A stretch of DNA of 64,000 nucleotides, taken from contig CAJOMG010000009.1 in assembly GCA_905235595.1 (NCBI GenBank), positions 44,845 through 108,844 on the forward strand. The letters run 5' to 3'. The DNA comes from an uncultured Desulfovibrio sp. (GTDB taxonomy: Bacteria; Desulfobacterota; Desulfovibrionia; Desulfovibrionales; Desulfovibrionaceae). Shown here one piece after another: positions 45,927-55,500 of the stretch (position 1 is its first letter; each line of letters starts with the position of its first letter). The notes beneath the pieces were generated by a model that saw only the letters and a program-made list of their open reading frames with translations, was not told the origin of the DNA and searched no databases. Position numbers and translations under genes: made by a program.

Positions 45927-46004
45927 TGGTCGGGATGGCGCGATTTGAACGCGCGGCCTCAGCGTCCCGAACGCTGCGCTCTAGCCAAACTGAGCCACAT
46001 CCCG
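45927..46004 (-). tRNA. tRNA-Pro (anticodon CGG)
   Basis: Read from 46004 leftwards: acceptor CGGGATG pairs with CATCCCG, the D arm is GCTC...GAGC, the anticodon stem CAGCG/CGCTG closes the loop TTCGGGA with anticodon CGG, and the T arm is GCGCG-TTCAAAT-CGCGC. ACCA is encoded at the 3' end. It reads proline codon CCG. A terminator follows at 45891-45914. Confidence 0.97.
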
Positions 46005-46142
46005 TAAAAAGATAATTTATGCGAGACATTTCAATTTAGCAAGCAATAATTTTTGTTTGTAAATTTACATAGATTGGCGTAGCGTAGTTTGGCTTCAATG
46101 GTGAAACATGTTTGCAATTGAATTCTGGAGTGGCGAAAGCAT

Positions 46143-47216
46143 ATGATCCGTGTTTTAGTGGTTGATGATTCTTCCTTTATGCGGGCGTCACTCGCCGCGC
46201 AGCTAGAAAAAGATCAAGAAATCAAGGTAGTAGGTGCAGCTCGCGATGGTTTGGAGGCTTTAACAAAAGCTAAAGAACTCGACCCGGACGTCATTACCCT
46301 TGATGTGGAAATGCCCCGACTCGGCGGTCTTGAGATGCTCAAGCAACTCATGCAGACCAACCCCCTGCCCGTCATTATGATCAGCTCACTAACGGCGGAG
46401 GGAGCGGAAACTACGCTCAAAGCGCTGGAACTGGGAGCGTTGGATTTCATTCCCAAGACCATGAGTACAGACAAAGAAAATTTTGGGGCAGAAATCCGTC
46501 GCAAGGTCAAAGCGCTCTCCCGCCGTAAAACCATTGTCAAGCTCAAGTACCGACGCATCAACCGTATTGTGGAGCCCAAAGCTTCACTTAGAGTTCCCAA
46601 TACATCACAACCGCCCGACTATGTGCAGACCCCGTGCAAGGGGCCGCGAGACCTTGTGGTTATTGGAGTTTCCACAGGCGGACCACCAGTGGTACAGAGT
46701 GTGCTTTCTGCCCTGCCTGAAAAAATTCCGGCCTGCATACTTGTGGCACAGCACATGCCAGCCTCTTTTACCGGCCCCTTTGCCAAACGTCTGGACAAGG
46801 TCTGCAAAATTACTGTTTCAGAAGCGGTTGATGGCGACAAGTTCAAAACTGGGCATGCTTATATATGCCCGGGGGGTATGCACATAGGCATTCGTATGCG
46901 AGGCCCCCTGCCCGAGATCGCCGTCACAGAAGAACCTCGTGATGCCTTATACAAACCTACAGTCAACGTACTTATGGAAACGGCCGGCAAGGCCATGGGT
47001 CTACGCACACTGGGCGTGATGCTTACCGGCATGGGGGCAGATGGTTGCGAAGGAGCCAAGGTGCTTCGTGAAAAAGGTGGTTGTCTCATTGCCCAAAGTG
47101 AAGCCTCCTGCGTTGTCTATGGTATGCCCAAGGCTGTCGTCGATGCCAAACTGGCCAATCTCATTCTTGATGCCGACGATATTGCCAATGCCATTATAAA
47201 AACGGTCAAAGGCTGA
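46143..47216 (+). CDS. cheB: Chemotaxis protein-glutamate methylesterase/glutaminase CheB
   Basis: 357 residues. The receiver domain opens IRVLVVDDSSFMR with phospho-acceptor Asp in VITLDVEMPRLGG, and Lys in FIPKT. The methylesterase domain from about residue 165 has Ser in VIGVSTGGPP, His in LVAQHMPASF and Asp in GMGADGCEGA. It removes receptor methyl groups when phosphorylated by CheA. GGAG precedes the start by about 13 bases, spacing long. It is the first gene of the operon that ends at 55700. Confidence 0.96.
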   Translation: MIRVLVVDDSSFMRASLAAQLEKDQEIKVVGAARDGLEALTKAKELDPDVITLDVEMPRLGGLEMLKQLMQTNPLPVIMISSLTAEGAETTLKALELGALDFIPKTMSTDKENFGAEIRRKVKALSRRKTIVKLKYRRINRIVEPKASLRVPNTSQPPDYVQTPCKGPRDLVVIGVSTGGPPVVQSVLSALPEKIPACILVAQHMPASFTGPFAKRLDKVCKITVSEAVDGDKFKTGHAYICPGGMHIGIRMRGPLPEIAVTEEPRDALYKPTVNVLMETAGKAMGLRTLGVMLTGMGADGCEGAKVLREKGGCLIAQSEASCVVYGMPKAVVDAKLANLILDADDIANAIIKTVKG

Positions 47217-47236
47217 CCCCAGAGTGGGATAGTATT

Positions 47237-49165
47237 ATGAATGAAAATGCACAACATTCCGAAATTCTTGATGCTTTACGCTCCGACAACAGTTCGGATA
47301 TTCGTGACGCTGCATTCAGCGCCGGCGACCAGGGTGTGCAAGAGGCAATACCGCTGCTTTGCAAGCATGTAAAAAGTCCTAATGTAGCCGTGCAGGAAGC
47401 AGCCGAATATGCGCTGCGCAAGATCCGCGGACCTCAGGTGGTTGACGCTCTTCTGCCCCTGCTCAGCAGCGACGATGCCCCCGTGCGTAACGTAGCCATG
47501 GATATTTTACGCGAGATCGCTCCCGACAGTATTGAAAGCCTACAGCCTTACATGCACCATGAAGATGCCGATCTGCGTATCTTTGTGACAGATATTCTTG
47601 GGTATTGCCGCACGCAACAGGCCTGCCAAATGCTCTGTCGTGCGCTGCTCAAAGATCCAGAAATCAATGTACGGTATCAGGCTGCCGTCAGCTTGGGCAC
47701 ACAGGCTTTCCCCGAAGCGGTCAATGCTCTCTGTCAAGCTATGTACGATGAGGAATGGGTGCAATTCGCCGTTGTAGAGGCACTTGCAAAAATCAAGGAT
47801 TACTCTGCCGTTAGCGCCATGGTAAAATTGCTCTCACAGGCCTCACCGCTTGTGAGTTCTGCCATTGTGGACGCTCTGGGCGATCTCGGCGATGTAAAGT
47901 CCATTCCTCTGCTTTTCAGTTCGCTTGATAACGTCAAGGAAGCTCTGCGGCACAAGATTGTCAAGGCCATTGTGCAGATCCTTGGAGGGCGCGGCCTCTC
48001 CCTGCTGGCAGGAAAATCAAAGGATCGTCTGCGTGCATATCTGCTGGAAGCACTGACAGATACGGATGAAGACGTACTTATGGCCACGCTTCAGGGCCTT
48101 GCTGCCATAGGCGATGAAAGCTGCGGCAAACCGGTCATAGACTTGGCTGCAAGAATTGACAGAGAACGTGATGCTGAGCTCTATGATAAAGTGGTGCAAA
48201 CCATAGCTGCCATCGGTTATACCAGTGCAATGCATGACGCACTGCATAGTAACGATGAAAAATATATCATTCCGACCATGGATGCATGTCATCTTATGGA
48301 CGATAAGCATATTGTAGGAGACCTTAAGGAAATTTTCTGGCAAGTCAGCCCTGAACTGCAACGGATGGCCATCAGTGATCTGGCTCGTCTTGCCGGATGT
48401 GCTGATGTGCCCTTCTTTGTCACTATTATGAATGACGGTGACGACGCTGAGGTTCTCAAGAGCGCACTGGTGTTTTTTGGCAATCAGAACAGCTGTGCCG
48501 ATGTGGACGACCTGGTCTTTGCCCAGCTGGATCATCGCTATGTGGATGTACAGGAGATGGCTCTTGAAGCGTGCATCAATCTACACAGTGCCAACCTCAA
48601 CGAACGCTTCAAAGAACGGGCCAAAAGTGAAGACCCCATGCAGCGTATGATGGCAATCTATGCGCTGGGTCGCTTCAGTGTTACTGAAAATTTGAATGAA
48701 ATCTCTGCGGCCCTTGAGGATGAATCTCCCCGCACACGGCAAGTGGCGGTGCAGGCATTCCAAAACCTTGGCACACAGGCGGAAGATTACCTTTACCTGT
48801 TGCTGCCCCGCCTGCATGATGACGCCAAGGATGTGCGCATAGCCGTTGTGGAACTGCTTGGGCTCATGGGATCTCCATCAGTGTTACCGCATATTCTTGA
48901 AGCACTGAACGATGAAGATGAATGGGTCAGGATACGTGCAGTTGAGGCGCTTGGTACGCACAAGGTCGTGGATGCTGTTCCACAACTTGCCGAACTGTTT
49001 GAGAGTTCAAGCCCCATGGTAGCACAAAAAATCATTGAGGCACTAGGTGCAATCGGCGGCAATGCGGCCTTCGGCGTTCTTTTGGGATTAATGGATCACG
49101 AGGATCCCGAAGTACAACATGCAGCGGCAGACGCAGTAGCTGCTATCCAGGCGGAACAGGAGTAG
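47237..49165 (+). CDS. HEAT-repeat protein in the chemotaxis operon
   Basis: 642 residues built almost wholly of HEAT or PBS-lyase-type helical repeats: for example VQEAAEYALRKIRGPQVVDALLPLL, VRNVAMDILREIAPDS and, near the end, VRIRAVEALGTHKVVDAVPQLAELF and VQHAAADAVAAIQAEQE. No signal peptide. Its role in signalling is unknown; HEAT arrays usually act as scaffolds. It lies between cheB (20-base gap) and cheR (6-base gap), so it is expressed with them. Confidence 0.9.
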   Translation: MNENAQHSEILDALRSDNSSDIRDAAFSAGDQGVQEAIPLLCKHVKSPNVAVQEAAEYALRKIRGPQVVDALLPLLSSDDAPVRNVAMDILREIAPDSIESLQPYMHHEDADLRIFVTDILGYCRTQQACQMLCRALLKDPEINVRYQAAVSLGTQAFPEAVNALCQAMYDEEWVQFAVVEALAKIKDYSAVSAMVKLLSQASPLVSSAIVDALGDLGDVKSIPLLFSSLDNVKEALRHKIVKAIVQILGGRGLSLLAGKSKDRLRAYLLEALTDTDEDVLMATLQGLAAIGDESCGKPVIDLAARIDRERDAELYDKVVQTIAAIGYTSAMHDALHSNDEKYIIPTMDACHLMDDKHIVGDLKEIFWQVSPELQRMAISDLARLAGCADVPFFVTIMNDGDDAEVLKSALVFFGNQNSCADVDDLVFAQLDHRYVDVQEMALEACINLHSANLNERFKERAKSEDPMQRMMAIYALGRFSVTENLNEISAALEDESPRTRQVAVQAFQNLGTQAEDYLYLLLPRLHDDAKDVRIAVVELLGLMGSPSVLPHILEALNDEDEWVRIRAVEALGTHKVVDAVPQLAELFESSSPMVAQKIIEALGAIGGNAAFGVLLGLMDHEDPEVQHAAADAVAAIQAEQE

Positions 49166-49171
49166 ATATAT

Positions 49172-50542
49172 ATGTCTCAACCTCCTTTGTCTTTTCCCAA
49201 GAATCCACTTGGCTCGACCCGCAAAAGCAGCGTGACGGCTACCGATGATGTAACCTCTCAAGCTACTGCGCGTACCGGACTGAATGCGCAATCTCCCCTT
49301 CGATCCTCTACCTTGGCCAGCCAGTCTGCGCCTACGCTCGGCACGGGCATAACTCGCACAACCCCGCCGCCAAGTCAGCCCTACACGCGACCTCAAAGCA
49401 CACAAGGACAAACGGCTTTTGGTGCTGGCGCAACACGCTCATTGCGCCCCACCCCCACCGCCCCGGGTACGGGCATTGCGCGCACCTCTGGCGTTTCTGG
49501 CCAGTCTGCCACCGGGTCTCCCCTTGGTTCAGGAATAGCCCGTACACTCCAGGCCGGCTCAGCCACAACCACACCTTCCCGCCCTATAGCTCCATCTTTT
49601 TCATCACGCGCAACAAATCCAACAGCACCTTCCACACCGCGCATGCCTACGTTGCGGCCAACGAGCGCAACACCACCGTCTGGGGGAAGTGCCTTCAGGA
49701 AAGATATGCAGATCACCAATGAAGAATTTCTGCATCTGCGTGATTTTATTTACGAACAATGCGGTATTTTCATTGCCGAAAATCGCAAATATCTGGTTGA
49801 AAACCGTCTTTCCCATCGCATCAAGGAACTGCACCTCAAGAGCTTCAATGAATATTACAAATTTCTGCGCTACGACGCCAATCGCCAGAACGAATTGACG
49901 CACCTCTTTGAGGTAATCACCACCAATGAGACCAGCTTTTTCCGCAATCCGCCGCAACTGGAGGTATTCCAGAACATTGTGCTCCCGGATATTCTGGACA
50001 GGCAGCGCAAATCCGGCAATAAGCGCCTGCGCATATGGTCTGCCGGCTGCTCCACAGGAGAGGAACCTTACACCCTTGCCATCATTATCAGTGAAGTACT
50101 GAAGGGGGAGTTATCGGGTTGGGATGTATGCATTAATGCCTATGACCTTTCCGAGGCTGTGCTGGCCGCAGCAAGACGCGGCGTATACAATGCCTATTCA
50201 CTGCGTACCACCCCTAAGGATATTGTAGCCCGGTATTTCATTCAGGATGGAAATCAATTTACGGTGAAGCCAGAGTTGAAAAAGCTGATCCGTTTTGGCC
50301 CTATCAACCTCAATGACAAAGAACAATGCAGGCGGGTAGAGAAATCGCAGATTGTCTTCTGTCGCAACGTCATCATCTATTTTGATGATGCCATGAAACG
50401 TCGCGTCATTAATGCGTTTTACGACAATCTCGAACCCAATGGTGTGCTGCTCATCGGTCATTCGGAAACACTACACAATATCAGCCGCGCGTTTCAACTT
50501 GAGCACCACACTGGCACCATTGTTTACCGCAAGGCGAACTGA
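49172..50542 (+). CDS. cheR: Chemotaxis methyltransferase CheR with long disordered N-terminus
   Basis: 456 residues, about 180 more than typical CheR. The first ~170 are Ser/Thr/Pro/Gly-rich and contain four copies of G-[TSA]-G-[IA]-[TA]-R-[TS] at residues 57, 84, 99 and 119. The CheR N-domain begins near ITNEEFLHLRDFIYEQCGIF, and the SAM site is IWSAGCSTGEEPYTLAI; INAYDLSEAVLAAARRG and IVFCRNVIIYF follow. It methylates receptor glutamates using S-adenosylmethionine. Confidence 0.94.
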   Translation: MSQPPLSFPKNPLGSTRKSSVTATDDVTSQATARTGLNAQSPLRSSTLASQSAPTLGTGITRTTPPPSQPYTRPQSTQGQTAFGAGATRSLRPTPTAPGTGIARTSGVSGQSATGSPLGSGIARTLQAGSATTTPSRPIAPSFSSRATNPTAPSTPRMPTLRPTSATPPSGGSAFRKDMQITNEEFLHLRDFIYEQCGIFIAENRKYLVENRLSHRIKELHLKSFNEYYKFLRYDANRQNELTHLFEVITTNETSFFRNPPQLEVFQNIVLPDILDRQRKSGNKRLRIWSAGCSTGEEPYTLAIIISEVLKGELSGWDVCINAYDLSEAVLAAARRGVYNAYSLRTTPKDIVARYFIQDGNQFTVKPELKKLIRFGPINLNDKEQCRRVEKSQIVFCRNVIIYFDDAMKRRVINAFYDNLEPNGVLLIGHSETLHNISRAFQLEHHTGTIVYRKAN

Positions 50543-50550
50543 CGCGTCAT

Positions 50551-51327
50551 ATGGGCGCGAAAATTCTGGCTGTTGCCAATCAGAAAGGCGGCGTTGGCAA
50601 GACCACCACTTCTATTACTCTTGGTGGGGCTCTGGCCAGAATGGGCAAAAAGGTTCTGCTGCTGGATTTGGATCCGCACGCCTGTGCCACTTTGCACGCA
50701 CGCATCTATCCGGAAAGCGTAACGTACAGTTTGTATGATCTTTTTTTGGCGGATGAAAAGACATGGCCCGAAGTTTGGTTTTCACTCATACGTTCCAAGG
50801 CTCTGGCGGGCGTTGATGTTGCGCCAGGGAATATTCGCCTTTCAGAACTTGAGGTTGACTTTCGTGAACGTCGCGCAAAGGGGAGTGTACTTGCCCGCAG
50901 CCTGACAGTTGTAAGAAAAGACTATGAATACATCATTCTGGACTGTCCGCCACATGTGGGAATATTGCTCGTCAATGCCCTTGTGGCTGCGGATCTTCTG
51001 ATCATCCCCATACAGACAGATTTTCTGGCATTGCATGGATTAAAATTGCTGTTTGACACATTACATACGCTCAACAAGGCATTGGGCAGACCCATTTGCT
51101 ATAAAGCCGTCCCCACGATGTACGACAAAAGAGCAAAAGCCTGTACGCGTGTGCTAGAATTAATGCAAAAAAAAATGGGAACCTCCATGTTTACCACGAT
51201 CATCGGCGTGGATACCCATTTTCGGGAAGCGAGTGCACTTGGCGGTACCATTTTTGATATTGCTCCCCACTCGCGTGGTGCACTGGCCTATACAGAACTG
51301 GCAGATGAAGTGGAACATTTATGGTAA
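50551..51327 (+). CDS. ParA/Soj-family ATPase of the chemotaxis operon (ParC-like)
   Basis: 258 residues. Deviant Walker A is NQKGGVGKTTTSITLG, A' motif VLLLDLDPHACAT, and Walker B-like YIILDCPPHVGILLVNAL. ParA-type ATPases move cargo by binding DNA or polar landmarks. In Vibrio and Rhodobacter, ParC/PpfA-type members place chemotaxis arrays. No ParB partner is present, and the gene overlaps the extended cheW by 7 bases, which argues for array positioning rather than chromosome partition. Confidence 0.9.
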   Translation: MGAKILAVANQKGGVGKTTTSITLGGALARMGKKVLLLDLDPHACATLHARIYPESVTYSLYDLFLADEKTWPEVWFSLIRSKALAGVDVAPGNIRLSELEVDFRERRAKGSVLARSLTVVRKDYEYIILDCPPHVGILLVNALVAADLLIIPIQTDFLALHGLKLLFDTLHTLNKALGRPICYKAVPTMYDKRAKACTRVLELMQKKMGTSMFTTIIGVDTHFREASALGGTIFDIAPHSRGALAYTELADEVEHLW

Positions 51328-51992
51328 AGACGCCAGAAGAATATTTTGCCGAGCAGAGTCTCGACATAATGCCGGTCACAAATGCTCCGCTGACAACGGC
51401 AGAACAGGCTTTTGTGCAAAAATACCTCGGTACAGATGCTCTGCAAAGCCTGCCCCAGCTGGAACCGGATGTACTGCCTGGCATCAATACTGCGGCAACA
51501 TCAGAAGCCAAGGATGTGCCCAGCTCACTGAATCTGCGCACCCGCCTTGCAGCCATGGATCAGCTGCAAATGGTTTCTTTTTACTTGCGCGGGCAAATTT
51601 TTTTACTACCGGTTTGCGTCATAGTGGAAGTGTTGCGCCATATGCCTGTAACTCGTCTGCCCATGGCCCCACGTTACATGGCGGGTGTCATCAATCTGCG
51701 TGGCAAGGTGACTCCGTTGCTCCATCTCGACGCATTACTTACTGCAGAGCAAAACCTCAAGTATACCGCCCAGAGCTGCATCATTATCTGCGGCACAAAC
51801 GATATGCAGATCGGACTCATTTTTGACAAGTTACACACCATGTATCTCGTGGAACAGAACAGAGTAAGCTGGAATGTAGAGGCATACCTCGGCTCAGGTG
51901 CTGAATTTTTATGCGGCATGGCAGACATTGATGCGCACCTGTACGCCATTATTGACCCGGAACTGATTGTAAACAAAATTCTGGAAGATTGA
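51321..51992 (+). CDS. cheW: CheW coupling protein with N-terminal extension (possible ParP-like)
   Basis: 223 residues against ~160 for plain CheW. The first ~85 residues (PEEYFAEQSLDIMPV through LNLRTRLAAMDQ) are an extra acidic, mostly unordered part. The CheW domain follows: LQMVSFYLRGQIFLLPVCVIVEV, PRYMAGVINLRGKVTPLLHLD, and a C-terminal YAIIDPELIV. CheW links receptors to CheA. The overlap with the ParA-type gene and the added N-terminus resemble ParP, which tethers arrays to ParC. A leftover hairpin (52054-52073) lies between this gene and cheY. Confidence 0.88.
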   Translation: MVKTPEEYFAEQSLDIMPVTNAPLTTAEQAFVQKYLGTDALQSLPQLEPDVLPGINTAATSEAKDVPSSLNLRTRLAAMDQLQMVSFYLRGQIFLLPVCVIVEVLRHMPVTRLPMAPRYMAGVINLRGKVTPLLHLDALLTAEQNLKYTAQSCIIICGTNDMQIGLIFDKLHTMYLVEQNRVSWNVEAYLGSGAEFLCGMADIDAHLYAIIDPELIVNKILED

Positions 51993-52104
51993 TGTTCCTT
52001 TTACGGTTAGGAAAAATTGCAATATTGCCATTATACGCAACTGTATCTAGAATATCCGATATTTTTTTCGGATGGCAGCCAACAACAGAGGGCAGGATCG
52101 AATT

Positions 52105-52473
52105 ATGAAAAAGCATATCCTGGTCGTTGACGACTCCAAGACAATTCGCAATCTTGTCGCCTTCGTACTCAAAGGCGAGGGATTCAAGGTGAGCACGGCA
52201 GAAGACGGCCTCGACGCCATTGAAAAGCTCTCAGCCATTGACCCTGTGGATCTGATCGTTTCAGACGTCAACATGCCGCGCATGGATGGCTTTACCTTTA
52301 TCAAGACACTCCGTGCACAAGATTCCTACAAGGATATTCCCATTATCGTTCTTTCTACTGAAGGTCAGGAAAAAGACATCCAGTACGGCATGAGCCTCGG
52401 AGCCAACCTGTACATGGTCAAGCCAGCGCAGCCTGAAAAAATGGTTCGTAATATAAAGATGCTTTTGGGCTAG
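52105..52473 (+). CDS. cheY: Chemotaxis response regulator CheY
   Basis: 122 residues from ATG 52105, a single receiver domain. Acidic pair and phospho-acceptor: ILVVDDSKTIRN and LIVSDVNMPRMDG; the conserved Thr/Ser site is IVLSTEGQEKDI and the Lys is YMVKPAQPEKM. When phosphorylated by CheA it should bind the flagellar switch. AGGA lies 8 bases upstream. cheA follows after 71 bases. Confidence 0.95.
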   Translation: MKKHILVVDDSKTIRNLVAFVLKGEGFKVSTAEDGLDAIEKLSAIDPVDLIVSDVNMPRMDGFTFIKTLRAQDSYKDIPIIVLSTEGQEKDIQYGMSLGANLYMVKPAQPEKMVRNIKMLLG

Positions 52474-52544
52474 CCGATAAGTAAGGCAGTAGTAACCGAG
52501 ATATTTCGGGGTGATACGCCTTCAGCCATGTAAAGGTATGGATT

Positions 52545-55500
52545 ATGAGCCAGGAATTCTTTGATCCGGAACTTTTTGCCGACTTTATTGCAGAAGCCAA
52601 AGAACATCTTGAGACCATTGAACCCAATCTGCTGGAACTGGAAAAGACACCGGATAATCTGGCATTATTGAATGATATTTTCCGACCGATGCATTCCCTC
52701 AAGGGGGCATCAGGTTTTCTGGGCCTCAATAGGATCAACCAGCTTGCGCACAAATCTGAAAACATTCTGGACGAATTGCGCAAGGGCACCATGGTTGTCA
52801 CGTCAGAGATTATGGACGTAATCTTGGCATCCACTGACGCCCTGCGCCAGATGATTGACAATCTTGAGGCCACTAACGCTGAAGGCGACGTAAAGACCGA
52901 GCATATCATGGCGCAGATTGACGCCATAATGGCTGGAGAAACAACTGCCGCTGCGAATACACCTCCGGAAGAACCAGCGACTGAAGCAGCGCCTGAGGCC
53001 CAATCCACAATGACAGTTGAAGAACCTTCCGAAGCTGCATCTGCCCAAGATGAACCCGAGCACGTTGCCCCTGCAGAAGAAGTTCCCCAGGCAAACGCTG
53101 CACCGACTACAGAAGCCACCCAGTCCACACCTTCCTCAAGCCCTGTAACAGGGTCTGGGAGCGGAATGACTGGCAAGGAATGGGTACGCACATTGCCTGC
53201 CCTCCCTGCTTATACCCTGACTGCCTTTGGTGAGGACCATCTCAAGGACTTTGTGGACGAATCAAACGAACTCATTGAAAATCTCACCAACGGTCTTCTG
53301 GATCTTGAAGAGAATCCAGTGGGGCAGGATGAGCTTGTCAATGACCTCTTTCGTTTCTTCCATAACATGAAGGGCAACAGCGGTATTATTGGCTATAATG
53401 AGCTCAATGCCCTGACCCATGAAGCGGAAACCCTGCTGAACAATGTACGTCAGGGCAAGCTTACCCCATCGCACGAACTTATTGATTTACTGCTGCTTGT
53501 TGTTGATGTGATGGAAGCCTTGGTACAAAACATCAATGTTACCAGTGGCCAGGCGACTCCCTTCGAGACGGGAAGTGTCATCAAGCAGCTCAAGGCTGCA
53601 CTGGCAGGTGGACCCATCTCTCTGCCTCATGAATTACTTTCAACCAATCATGGGCAGGCGGAGGAAGCTCCTGTTGCAGAGACGGCAGATACACCACCAG
53701 AAGATACTGTCGATGTAGTCACCCCCACAATCATACCCGTGGGAGCCGAAAATGATGACACAGAGGCATTTCGCGTCACAGTACGTCAGCAATTTGAAAT
53801 TATCCATGCTGGGCTGGAAACACTCAAGAAGGACAGTTCTCATAAGGATTCCATAGACGCCATCCACCGTTGCCTTATTGCTGTAAAGAATTCCTGTGGT
53901 TTTATGGGCTTTGATGAAATCAAGGTCTATGCAGAGCGTACGGCAGGCATTGTGGACCAGGGACGGAACAGCGGTATTGATTTTGGCCTGATGATTGACC
54001 TTCTGGAACAAGAGGTTGCTATCATCAAGGATATGGTGGACAAGGTCCTTTCTACTGATAGTACGCCCAAGCCTTCAGCACCAGCAGCTTCGACTGCACC
54101 AACGGATACCTCCAAGCAGGCACCAGCTGCAGCTGCAACGCCACCTACAGATCCTTCCTCTGCTGTTTCTGCAACGGCACCACAGCCGCCAGCTTCTGAG
54201 GCGACATCTGCAAAGGTTGCGTCAACGTCGGAGCCTAAACCCGCTGCTCCAGCTGCTGCAAAGCCCGCTACACCTGCACCAAAGCCTGCTGCACCGGCTG
54301 CTGCATCAAAGCCAGCAACTTCGGTACAAAAGCCTGCTGCACCTGTAGCAAAGCCTGCCGCACCGGCTGCTGCATCAAAGCCAGCCGGACAGCCTGAAGC
54401 CCATAAGAGTTCTTCTACTATTCGTGTTGATCATGAACGTCTTGATCATCTGATGAACCTTATCGGTGAATTGATCATCAACCGTAACCGTTACACCCTG
54501 ATCGCACGTTCACTGGAAGATACCAGCCGTGATGTAGATGTCTCCCGCGTGGCACAGGACCTTTCAGAAACCACATATGCCATGGCTCGTATTTCTGACG
54601 ACTTGCAGGACACCATCATGAAGGTACGTATGGTGCCGGTATCGTCGGTTTTTTCCCGCTTTCCACGCTTGGTGCGCGATCTCTCGCGCAAGAGCGGCAA
54701 GGAAGTTGAACTGATTATGGAAGGTGAAGAAACGGAGCTGGATAAGAGCGTGGTTGAAGTTATCGGCGACCCTCTGGTACATCTTATCCGTAACTCTGTC
54801 GATCACGGTATTGAATCAGAAGAAGAACGCAAGGCCGCAGGCAAGCCCCCCAAGGGCACGGTTACGCTTCGAGCCTTCCACAAGGGCAATTCTGTCGCCA
54901 TAGAAATTGAAGACGATGGCAAGGGCATTGACCCTGCAAAGATGCGCGAGGTTGCCATACGCAAGGGCATCATCACACAGGAAGAAGCGGCTCAACTGGA
55001 TGACCGCGAATCTCTGGAACTCATTTTTGCCCCCGGTTTCTCTTCGGCTGAGAAGATTACAGACATCTCCGGCCGTGGTGTGGGCATGGACGTGGTGCGT
55101 ACTAATATCAAGAACCTCAAGGGAAGTGTGAGCACCTACTCCGAAGTTGGCAAGGGCACGCGTTTCACCTTGAGCCTCCCCCTGACTCTGGCCATCATTG
55201 ATGCCCTCATGGTCAATGTTTCCGGCCAAATGTATGCCATACCACTTGATGCCGTATCTGAAACAACCAAGATCGAATCAGAACGACTTACAGACGTCAA
55301 GGGGCGCAAGGCTGTCACGCTGCGAGGAGAAGTGCTGGGCATTGTGGAACTTTCTGAAATGCTTGACCTTCCCCATTCGGACACCATGCCAGAGGTGCTC
55401 TCCATGGTGGTCATTCATGATAACGAACGCCGCCTTGGTCTTGTAGTGGATCGTCTGCTGGAACGCCAAGAGATCGTTATCAAACCTCTCGGCTCCTATC

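Noticed and set aside
45737-46015. Plus-strand 92-codon frame ending through the tRNA
   Set aside because: Its last third is the complement of tRNA-Pro(CGG); this is a well-known type of false gene.
47237-49165. Phycocyanobilin-lyase function for the HEAT protein
   Set aside because: PBS-lyase-type HEAT repeats are widespread; there are no phycobiliproteins or related genes here.
53995-54348. 117-codon plus-strand frame of Leu/His/Gln
   Set aside because: Out-of-frame reading of the Pro/Ala repeat linker of cheA.
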